This document shows, in pieces, positions 50,774-59,200 of a DNA stretch of 64,000 nucleotides. A program made the translations under genes and the position numbers. Every line of letters starts with the position of its first letter. The stretch's first letter is position 1. Origin of the DNA: Chloroflexota bacterium (GTDB taxonomy: Bacteria > Chloroflexota > Anaerolineae > Aggregatilineales > Aggregatilineaceae); assembly GCA_012729765.1 (NCBI GenBank), contig JAAYCM010000075.1:104906-168905 (forward strand), written 5' to 3'. A model generated the notes under the pieces. It saw only the letters and a program-made list of their open reading frames with translations, had not been told where the DNA came from and ran no database searches.

Positions 50774-53005
50774 ATGCTATACCGGAAAGCTTCATCCGTT
50801 CGGCCCACCATCCGGCCCCGCCGGGGACTGGGCCTGATCACCGCCGCGCTGCTGATCCTGGGGCTGGCCGTCCCGGTCGCGCTGGCGGCGCCCGGCGCGC
50901 AGGCCGATGCTGAGCCGGTGCGCATCGGCTATCTGGGCGCGGCCAACAGCCCGATGGCCCTGGGCGCGCAGCTCGCCGTAGACCAGATCAACGCGGCGGG
51001 CGGCTTTGTCGGGCCAGGCAACATCACCTACGAGTTCGAGTTGATCCCGCGCCCGACCGCGCCCACACCCGACACCCTCGCCACCGAGCTGGACAAGCTG
51101 CTTCAGCAGGATGTCGTCGCCATTCTCGGCCCGCAGGATAACGATCTGCTGGTTGACGCCGCGAACGTGCAGGCCCTGGTCCAGGGCGGAGTCCCGATCC
51201 TGACCGCCGCCCCGCTCGACGCCCTGACCGACAGCGATCTGACCGATATCATCTTCCGTATTCGCGCGCCGGAGCGGGTCTACAGCTATGCCCTGGCGAC
51301 CTATATGGTCGAGGACCTCGGCCTGAATACCATCAGCCTCGTGCAGACCGATGTCCAGGTCGAAGGCTTGCAGGATTTCGCCGACACGCTTGAGTCGCTG
51401 GGCGTCGCGCCGTTTGGCGAGACGGTCATCATCGACCCGGACGACCTGGAAGATCAGGTCGAAGAGCTGGTCGATCTGGACCCTGAAGCGATCGCGATGT
51501 GGGGCCACGAGGCCGATGCCTATGACCTGCTCAGCGAGCTGCGCCGCGCCGGCTGGGACGGTCGATTTGCCTATCACCAGGCGGCAGAAGCGGCCCAGGT
51601 CAATGTGCTGCCGACTCCCCTGCCCGCCGGGGTGCTGGGCGTCAACTCGTGGATCTACAGCGATCCGAGCCGCGCGTCGCAGATTTTCCTGCGCGACTAC
51701 GTGGTGACCTTTGGCGCGATCCCCACGCCGGAAGCCGCCGCCGCCTATGACGCGATCTGGTACCTGCGCACGGCGATCATCAACCAGGGGCCGGAGCCGG
51801 ACGCGCTGCAAGATGCCCTGATCGGGGGTAACCCGCTCAGCCTGGTGCAGGGCGTGCTGCATCCCAGCGACTTCGAAAACGGCGATCTGGCGCGGATCGC
51901 GGTCGTGTACGAGTTGGGACGCTTCGGCGGCCCGGAAGTTGTGGCCCGCTTCGACGATACGCAGCGGCTGCCGCTGGAAGGGGGTGAGCCGGTGGCCGAC
52001 GCCGGCACCCCCCCACCTACCCCCACGCTTGGCCCGCCCACCATTACACCTTTTCCCACCGCCACGCGTGAGGGAGCCTGGGCGACTGTGACCGCCAATG
52101 TGCTGAACGTGCGCACCGGGCCGGGCTTCAACTACGATCAGATCGGGCAGGTGCCGGGCGGCGAACTGCTGCGCATTCTGGGCACCAACCCCGACTTCAC
52201 CTGGCTGGCAGTCGATTTTCGCGGCGCGACCGCCTGGGTTCGGACCGAATACACCGAGATCTCCGGCAACCTGAGCCTGGTCCCGATCATCCAGCCGCCC
52301 GCCAGCCCGACTCCCGCCGCCACCTTCACGCCGACCCTGCCGTCCCAGCCGGACATCGTGATCGATACGGTGGTGCTCAGCCCGGCCCAGCCCGTCCCTA
52401 ACCAGCCCTTCACCGCGACCATCACCGTGCGCAACGCGGGCGGCGGCGCGGCAGGACAGTTCGCCGTTGCCGCGACCTGGGAGCCGGGCAGCGTCTATAC
52501 TGCAACCATCGTGAACGGTCTGGCGGGCGGCCAGAGCACGCAGGTGCAGCTCAACGCGACCATCATCGGAACCGGCGTCTTTCAGGTGGCCGTGATCGGG
52601 GACCTGAACAACGACGTGGCCGAGCTGAACGAGAACAATAACAACTACAACATCACCTACCGCGCCGACTACCCGACCTTCGTCCAGCAGACCAGCGTCC
52701 AGCTTGTCGCCAACACCCCCTGGGACCTCTACGGCGGCACCATCGACTTTCTGTGGGACGGCTACAACGTCGCCATGCAGAACGGCTCGTCGATGGGCAT
52801 CCTCACCGGCGTGACATATGACACCGTGCACTACGACCTGCTCTCGCCGGCGGTGATCAACAACACGATCGGTATCGGGACCGACCGCGCCAATCCGGGC
52901 GTGCTGATCGGCATGTACACCGCCGAGGGCCACCGCGCCGTGATGCGAATCGATAACCGCCAGGATACCACGATCTGGATCAGCTACCGCGTCTACAACC
53001 ACTGA
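50774..53005 (+). CDS. Branched-chain amino acid-type solute-binding protein with SH3b and CARDB domains
   Basis: A 743-residue secreted protein. A signal peptide (about 1-45) leads into a periplasmic-binding-protein type I domain like LivJ (about 48-405: VRIGYLGAANSPMALGAQLAVDQINAAGG). A Thr/Pro linker, an SH3b module (about 430-500: ANVLNVRTGPGFNYDQIGQVPGGELLRIL) and a CARDB/CARDB-like domain (about 525-620: PNQPFTATITVRNAGGG) follow. The tail (about 630-743) has another beta-rich domain. No permease or ATPase is adjacent, so it may work as a receptor or surface protein. AGGAGG precedes the ATG. Confidence 0.85.
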   Translation: MLYRKASSVRPTIRPRRGLGLITAALLILGLAVPVALAAPGAQADAEPVRIGYLGAANSPMALGAQLAVDQINAAGGFVGPGNITYEFELIPRPTAPTPDTLATELDKLLQQDVVAILGPQDNDLLVDAANVQALVQGGVPILTAAPLDALTDSDLTDIIFRIRAPERVYSYALATYMVEDLGLNTISLVQTDVQVEGLQDFADTLESLGVAPFGETVIIDPDDLEDQVEELVDLDPEAIAMWGHEADAYDLLSELRRAGWDGRFAYHQAAEAAQVNVLPTPLPAGVLGVNSWIYSDPSRASQIFLRDYVVTFGAIPTPEAAAAYDAIWYLRTAIINQGPEPDALQDALIGGNPLSLVQGVLHPSDFENGDLARIAVVYELGRFGGPEVVARFDDTQRLPLEGGEPVADAGTPPPTPTLGPPTITPFPTATREGAWATVTANVLNVRTGPGFNYDQIGQVPGGELLRILGTNPDFTWLAVDFRGATAWVRTEYTEISGNLSLVPIIQPPASPTPAATFTPTLPSQPDIVIDTVVLSPAQPVPNQPFTATITVRNAGGGAAGQFAVAATWEPGSVYTATIVNGLAGGQSTQVQLNATIIGTGVFQVAVIGDLNNDVAELNENNNNYNITYRADYPTFVQQTSVQLVANTPWDLYGGTIDFLWDGYNVAMQNGSSMGILTGVTYDTVHYDLLSPAVINNTIGIGTDRANPGVLIGMYTAEGHRAVMRIDNRQDTTIWISYRVYNH

Positions 53006-53025
53006 TTCCCACCGTGCATCTGCCC

Positions 53026-53060
53026 CGCCCCAGATCCAACTCAGGCTGGATTTTGGGGCG
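53026..53060 (+). terminator. Terminator of the solute-binding gene
   Basis: CGCCCCAGATCCA (53026-53038) pairs with TGGATTTTGGGGCG (53047-53060), with small bulges. ATTTCATTTA follows. It overlaps the rpmJ promoter's -35 region. Confidence 0.55.
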
Positions 53061-53074
53061 ATTTCATTTATAAT
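53046..53074 (+). promoter_or_regulatory. Promoter of rpmJ
   Basis: CTGGAT (53046-53051), 17 bases, TATAAT (53069-53074). This is 132 bases before the rpmJ ATG, leaving a long leader. Confidence 0.55.
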
Positions 53075-53206
53075 AGGCTGGCCTTAGGCCCGCTTAAGGG
53101 CCAATTCATGCGAGAATCCGGGCGATCGTGCGCGGCCCGGCGGTGCAATCCGCACGCCGCGTGGGGTGCCGGTCGTCGTTATTATTGTCGAGGAGGTGAT
53201 TTCACC

Positions 53207-53323
53207 ATGAAGGTACGTTCGTCTGTGCGCAAGATGTGCGACAAGTGCTATTTCGTGCGCCGCAACGGTCGTCTGTACGTGATGTGCTCGGCCTATCCCA
53301 AGCACAAGCAGCGCCAGGGCTAA
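53207..53323 (+). CDS. rpmJ: 50S ribosomal protein L36
   Basis: A 38-residue protein [16 protein letters not shown]...PKHKQRQG with the zinc ligands Cys11, Cys14, Cys27 and His33 of the C+ type L36. AGGAGGTGA precedes the ATG. It is not in a ribosomal operon here; it lies alone between the solute-binding gene and repeat copy 11. Confidence 0.95.
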   Translation: MKVRSSVRKMCDKCYFVRRNGRLYVMCSAYPKHKQRQG

Positions 53324-53370
53324 TCCGCCCCGCTGCACGATAGGTAGCAGCGAGGGTTTGGCTGAAGCCT

Positions 53371-53503
53371 GTTTTGCCCCCCCATCCTAAATCCTTCCCC
53401 CACAAGGTGGGAAGGACTTGAAAAACGCTACCATTGCTCCCCTTCCCTCCGTGAAGCGTGGGGGAAGGGGTCAGGGGATGGGGGGCAGTTGAGCAGCCAC
53501 TAG
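53371..53503. repeat. Intergenic CTAG-ended repeat, copy 11 (direct)
   Basis: Direct core with both hairpins. The right end reads GGGGGGCAGTTGAGCAGCCACTAG, with CTAG at 53500-53503; the left end is truncated. It lies downstream of rpmJ and does not overlap a stop codon. Confidence 0.8.
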
Positions 53504-53535
53504 CAGTCAATTGTTTGCCGCTATCCACAATCGTC

Positions 53536-53563
53536 AAAAAATGGGCTTATGGCCCGTTTTTTG
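53536..53563 (+). terminator. Rho-independent terminator downstream of rpmJ
   Basis: AAAAAATGGGC, loop TTATG, then GCCCGTTTTTTG: a GGGC/GCCC stem extended by A-T pairs, with a T run. It ends the rpmJ transcript after repeat copy 11. Confidence 0.7.
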
Positions 53564-53658
53564 TTTTCTTTCACCTGTGACTGCCGTTTATGCCATAATC
53601 AGACTAAAGCCCCCACAGTCTTTGCGTATCTGGCACCTTCACGTCACAGGAGAGCGTC

Positions 53659-56055
53659 ATGAGGTATATCATTCGCAAGGCCGCCGTGCTCGGATCGGGG
53701 ACAATGGGCAGCGGGATCGCGGCGCTGCTGGCCGGGGTAGGCATTCCGGTGGTCCTGCTCGACATCCCCACGCCCGGCACGTCCCCCGGCGATCCCCCCG
53801 ACCAGCGCAGCGCGATTGTGCTCAAGAACCTGACCGCCCTGCAAAAAAGCCGCCCGGCACAGCTCTTTCACCCCGACGACATCCATCTGATCACCCCCGG
53901 CAACCTGGAAGACGATCTCGACCTGCTGCGCGATGCCGACTGGATTGTCGAGGCGGTGGTCGAGCAGCTTGGCATCAAGCAAGACCTGATGCAGCGGCTC
54001 GAAGCGATCCGCAAGCCGGGCAGCATCGTCTCGACCAACACCAGCGGGCTGAGCATCCAGGCTATCGCGGACGGGCGCAGCGCCGACTTCCAGCGCCATT
54101 TTCTGGGCACACACTTCTTCAACCCGCCCCGCTATCTGCGGCTGCTCGAAATCATCCCGCATCCGCAGACCGATCCCGCCCTGCTCGATTTCATGGTGCA
54201 CTATGGGACGAACGTGCTCGGCAAGGGTGTCGTCGTCGCCAAAGACACGCCCAACTTCATCGCCAACCGCTTCATCAGCATATCGGGCACCTTCGGGGTC
54301 AACTACGCGCTCGATCACGGCTACACCGTCGCCGAAGTCGATAACCTCACCGGGCCGCTGATCGGTCGCCCTAAGACCGCCACCTTCCGCCTCAACGATC
54401 TGGTGGGCACCGATATCATGGTGCACGTCAACACCAATCTCTACCCGGCCATTCCCGACGACGAAGCGCGCGAGGTGCTCAACCATCCCGATTCGCGCGC
54501 CCTGCTCGACGACATGCTGGTGCAGGGGCGGCTGGGTAACAAGCGCGGCCAGGGATTTTACAGGCGCGTCGATCAGCCGGACGGCAGCAAAGCCTTCTGG
54601 GAATTGAACCTGCACACGCGCGAGTATGAGCCGCCGGCCAAAGTGCGCTTCGAGAGCGTCGGCCAATATCGCAAGCTGGAAGACACCGGCCCGCGCATCC
54701 GGGCGCTGATCAACGCCGACGACCGCGCCGGGCAGTATCTCTGGCACCTGCACGCCTTCTACCTGACCTATGCCGCGCGCCGCCTGGGCGAGATCGCGGA
54801 CGACATCCCCGCCATCGACAACGCCAACCGCTGGGGTTTCAATCACGAGTTGGGACCGTTCGAAATCTGGGACGCGATCGGCGTGGCAGAGACGATCCCG
54901 CGCATGGAAGCCGACGGCTACGCGGTCCCGCAGTGGGTCAAGGATATGCTCGCGGGCGGGCATCCGACCTTCTACCAGTATGAAAACGGCGTGCGCCGGG
55001 GCGTGTATGACCGGGCGCGAGGCGCGTATGTCCCGCTAGATGCCGGGCCGAAGGCGATCAGCATCGCCCACCTGCGCGCCAACGACCGGACGGTCGAGCG
55101 GCTGGCCGGGGCGTCGCTGCACGATCTGGGCGACGGCGTGGCGCTGCTGGAGTTTCACGCCAAGGCCAACGCCATCGACGACGACATCATCAAGATGGGC
55201 TGGAAGGCGCTCGAACGCCTGGAATCGGACTTCGACGGGCTGGTGATCGGCAACGAGGGCGAGCACTTCAGCGCCGGGGCCAATATCTTCCTGATCGCGA
55301 TGCTGGCCCAACAGGGCGAGTGGGGTCAGATCGACGCCATCACGCGCGAGTTGCAAAGCCTGTTCCAGGCGATGCGCTACGCTCCCCGCCCGGTCGTGAC
55401 CGCGCCCTTCGGGATGGCGCTCGGCGGCGGGGCCGAATTTGCGATGGCCGGGGCGCGCACGGTCGCCCACGCCGAACTGTATATCGGGCTGGTCGAGATC
55501 GGCGTCGGGCTGCTGCCCGCCGGGACCGGCTGCAAGGAGATGCTCCGGCGCAGGATCAACCCGGTGATGCAGACGCCCAACGCCGACGTGCTGCCGCATC
55601 TGCAAGCCGTGTTCGAGGCGATCGCGCTGGCGAAAGTCTCAGAGAGTGCGCGGCAGGCGTGCGACATGGGCTTTTTGCAGCCCGGCGACCGGATCGTGAT
55701 GAACCGGGATCACCTGCTGGCCGAGGCCCAGCGCGAGGTGCGGTACCTGGTCGAGAGCGGCTACACCCCACCCCCGCCGCAAAAGGTGTGGGCCGCCGGA
55801 CGTGACGCGCTGGCGGCGCTGCGGATGGGCGTGTTCAGCCTGCGCGAGGCGGGCTATGCTACCGAGCACGACGCGCTGATCGCCAACCGGATCGCGTATG
55901 TGCTGTGCGGCGGCGATCTGTCGGAGCCGGGCTGGGTGCCCGAACAATACATCCTCGACCTGGAGCGCGAGGCGTTCGTCGAGCTGTGCCACGAGCCAAA
56001 AACGCTGGAGCGCATCGGGCATATGCTGCAAACCGGTAAACCGCTGCGTAATTGA
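53659..56055 (+). CDS. fadN: 3-hydroxyacyl-CoA dehydrogenase/enoyl-CoA hydratase (FadN type)
   Basis: A 798-residue bifunctional beta-oxidation enzyme. The N-terminal part is the NAD-binding 3-hydroxyacyl-CoA dehydrogenase (GSGTMGSGIA, 12-21; catalytic His152 in GTHFFNPP), followed by the two C-terminal dehydrogenase domains. The C-terminal part (about 490-690) is a crotonase fold (GNEGEHFSAGANIFLIAM, GMALGGGAEFAMAGARTVAHAE). This order, dehydrogenase first, is that of Bacillus FadN rather than of FadB. A thiolase gene lies downstream, but a sensor kinase separates the two. Confidence 0.92.
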   Translation: MRYIIRKAAVLGSGTMGSGIAALLAGVGIPVVLLDIPTPGTSPGDPPDQRSAIVLKNLTALQKSRPAQLFHPDDIHLITPGNLEDDLDLLRDADWIVEAVVEQLGIKQDLMQRLEAIRKPGSIVSTNTSGLSIQAIADGRSADFQRHFLGTHFFNPPRYLRLLEIIPHPQTDPALLDFMVHYGTNVLGKGVVVAKDTPNFIANRFISISGTFGVNYALDHGYTVAEVDNLTGPLIGRPKTATFRLNDLVGTDIMVHVNTNLYPAIPDDEAREVLNHPDSRALLDDMLVQGRLGNKRGQGFYRRVDQPDGSKAFWELNLHTREYEPPAKVRFESVGQYRKLEDTGPRIRALINADDRAGQYLWHLHAFYLTYAARRLGEIADDIPAIDNANRWGFNHELGPFEIWDAIGVAETIPRMEADGYAVPQWVKDMLAGGHPTFYQYENGVRRGVYDRARGAYVPLDAGPKAISIAHLRANDRTVERLAGASLHDLGDGVALLEFHAKANAIDDDIIKMGWKALERLESDFDGLVIGNEGEHFSAGANIFLIAMLAQQGEWGQIDAITRELQSLFQAMRYAPRPVVTAPFGMALGGGAEFAMAGARTVAHAELYIGLVEIGVGLLPAGTGCKEMLRRRINPVMQTPNADVLPHLQAVFEAIALAKVSESARQACDMGFLQPGDRIVMNRDHLLAEAQREVRYLVESGYTPPPPQKVWAAGRDALAALRMGVFSLREAGYATEHDALIANRIAYVLCGGDLSEPGWVPEQYILDLEREAFVELCHEPKTLERIGHMLQTGKPLRN

Positions 56056-56088
56056 GCGACCTGCCGCGCCCATCATCATACTGGACAC

Positions 56089-56121
56089 CATCAGGGACAA
56101 ACGTCAGGTTTGTCCCTGATG
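56089..56121. terminator. Perfect 14-bp hairpin between fadN and the sensor kinase gene
   Basis: CATCAGGGACAAAC (56089-56102) pairs perfectly with GTTTGTCCCTGATG (56108-56121) across loop GTCAG. No T tract follows. It is a possible terminator of fadN or a protein-binding palindrome. A -10-like TATACT (56135-56140) follows. Confidence 0.5.
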
Positions 56122-56140
56122 TGCTTGAGAGCACTATACT
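56110..56140 (+). promoter_or_regulatory. Possible promoter of the sensor kinase gene
   Basis: TATACT (56135-56140) with -35 TTGTCC (56110-56115), 19-base spacer. The -35 lies within the palindrome at 56089-56121, so the palindrome might control it. Confidence 0.35.
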
Positions 56141-56233
56141 AAATTTCGAAGTACACTACAGGGCAATAGAAATTATCAGAATTGGACTAATTTGCACGAG
56201 TATCCCAGCGCTTTAGTCAATAGGATTTATGAG

Positions 56234-59200
56234 ATGTTATCGGGGAATCAAAGCAGCCGAAGTATCATGCAGCGGGGGATGGAGCTTCGCCTCACGGCGC
56301 TCTATCTCATTTTCGGTGGCTTGTGGGTCCTGCTCAGCGACCGGATGCTGGCCGCCCTGACAGACGATCCACGCTTGCAGACGGTCAAAGGCTGGCTGTA
56401 TGTGCTGCTGACCGGCATCGTGTTATATGCCTTCCTGCGCTGGCAGGCGCATTGGACCAGGCAGCAGGCCGCCGCCCTGGCGTATTCTGAGGCCAGGCAG
56501 CGTGCGCTGCTCAATGCGCTCCCCGACCTGATCTTTCAACTGAATCGCTTTGGCGTGTTCCTGGACTGCAAGCCCTCCGGCATGGGGCTGCTGCTGCCGC
56601 CCGAAGAATTCGTGGGCCGCCGGATTCAGGACCTCATGCCCGACATCGCCCCACGCGCCCTGGCTGCCATCCGCCAGGCGCTGGCGACCGGTAAGACCCA
56701 GGTCTTTACCTACCGGCTCCCAGTCGGGGACGAGTCGCACGACTATGAGGCGCGCATCATGGCGCAAAGCGCCGACGAGGTCGTGGCAATCGTGCGCGAT
56801 ATTACCGAGCACCGGCGCGCCGATCGAGCGCTGCGAGACAGCGAGAAACGCTACCGGCTGTTGTTTGAGCAGGCCAACGACATAATTTTCCTGATTCAGG
56901 ACGGCAAGCTCATCGACTGCAACAGCACGATGCTGGATGCCTTCGGCCAGCCGTACGAGAACCTGATCGGCATGACGCCGCTGGATGTTTCGCCGCCGGT
57001 CCAGCCAGACGGGTGCCGCTCGGCTGAAGTTGCGCGTCAGAAAATTGAGGCAGCGCTGGCCGGTGAGCCACAGTTCTTCCAGTGGCAGCACCAGCACGCG
57101 GGCGGCTCGTTATTCGATGTGGAAGTGCGCCTCAACCTGGTCCGGCTGCACGGGAAAAACCTGGTACTGGGGATCGAGCGCGACATCACGGAGCGCAAGC
57201 ACGCCGAGTTGGAGCGCGAGCGGCTGCTGCGCCAGGCCGAAACGCGCGCGCGCCAGCTCGCAACGGTGAGCGCCGTCAGCCTTCAGGTCAGCGCCATCCT
57301 GGATATCGATCAGCTTCTGCGCACGATTGTCGAGCTGACCACCGAGAATTTCCAGATCTATCACACGCACATCTACCTGCTCGACGCCAAAGGTGAGGCG
57401 CTCGTACTGGCGGCCAGCTCCGGCGAGGCCGGCCAACACCTGGTGGAGAGCGGGCACAGCATCCCGCTCGACTTCGAGCCGAGCCTCGTGGCGCGCGCGG
57501 CCCGCACCCGCTCCAGCCTGGTTTCGAACGATACACCCTCGGAGCCAGATTTTCTGCCCAACCCCTGGCTGCCCGATACCCGCTCGGAGCTGGCGATGCC
57601 GATGATCGTCGGCAGCGAGCTAATCGGCGTGCTCGACGTGCAGGACAACCATCCGGGGCGCTTCACCGACGAGGACATCCAGGTAAAAGCTATTCTAGCC
57701 TCACAGATCGCAACCGCCGTGCAGAACGCGCGCCTCTTTGCGGAAAACGCGCGCCGGCTGGCGATCATCGAAAATTCCAGCGACGCGATCGCGCTGGCCC
57801 CGGTCCAGGGGCCGCCCTACTACGGCACCTATGTCAACCTGGCTGGCTTGAAGCTGACCGGGCTGGAGTCGGTGGAAGCGTTTGCACAGCAGCCGCTCGC
57901 CAGTTTCTACCCGGACGATGTGGCTGAGCGCATACGCCGCGAAGTGCTGCCGGTTGTGTTTGACCAGGGCCTCTGGAAGGGTGAGAGTCTGTTTCGCCGC
58001 CCGGATGGTACGATCATCCCCATCGAGCAGACGATCCTGCTGATCAAGGACGAGCGCGGCCAGCCGCGCGATCTCGCCACGATCATTTCCGATATCACCG
58101 AGCGCAAGCGGGCCGAAGCGGCACTGCGCACTGCCAACCGCGCCTACCGGGTTTTGAGCGAGTGCAACCAGGCGATGGTGCGCGCGAACGACGAACACGA
58201 GCTGGTGAGCACCATCTGCCAGATCGTCGTCGGCGTGGACAGCTACCGTATGGCATGGGTGGGTTATCTCCAGGATGACGAGGCCCAGACACTCCAGCCG
58301 GTCACCTATGCCGGGTACAGCGACGGCTATGTCGAGTCGCTGCGGCTTAATGCCCGCGAACACAGCCCGACCGCCCATGTGATCCGCACCCACCGCCCCG
58401 CGATCATCCACGACATCGAAACCGATCCGGAGTTCGAGAAGGGGCGTGCCGTCGCGCTGGCGCGCGGCTACCGCTCAGGCATCGCCCTGCCGCTGCTCAT
58501 AAACGAGCAGTTGATCGGCACGCTCAATGTGTACAGTGACGAGCCGCACGCCTTCGACAGCGCTGAGGTCGATCTGCTGGTCGAGCTGGCGGACGATCTC
58601 GCGTTTGGGATCAGCACCCTGCGCACACGTGCCCACCGCGAGCAGGCCGAGGCCGAGCTGCGCCAGAGCCGCGCCAATTTGATCGCGCTGATCGATAACA
58701 CCGCCGATCACATCTGGTCGGTAGACCGCGATCTGCACCTGATCACCATGAATTCGGCTTATGTCCGGCAGATTGAGCGGCTGGCGGGCAGCACACCGGC
58801 TGCCGGCGACTCGCTGCTGATGCGCATGCCCCCCAACGTGCTGGCGACCTGGAAACCGCTCTATGAGCGCGCGCTGGCCGGCGAGCGCTTCAGCATCGAG
58901 AAGCACTACAACTTCCCCGACCGGCCAGATGCTCACTCCGAAATCGCACTCAATCCGATCCGCGCCGAGACGGGCGAGGTCGTCGGCGTCGCAGTCTTTG
59001 CGCGCAACATCACCCACCGCAAACAGGCCGAGATCGCCCGGCAGCAGCTCAACGAGCGGCTGGAACAGCGCAACCGCGTGCTGCTGGCGCTGCACGGGGC
59101 GGGCCGCCGCCTGACGGGGACGCTCGATCTGGACGAGATTTACCATGTGATGTATGAGGAAATCGGGCGGCACCTGCTGGCGGCATCCCGCTTTAGCATC

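Noticed and set aside
50774..53005. An ABC import operon
   Set aside because: No membrane or ATPase subunit gene is found on either side.
529..53503. Treating the CCCCATCC/GGATGGGG repeats as a CRISPR array or as simple intrinsic terminators
   Set aside because: They are separated by kilobases, occur in both orientations, have terminal inverted repeats and lack T tracts. Three copies are not at gene ends.
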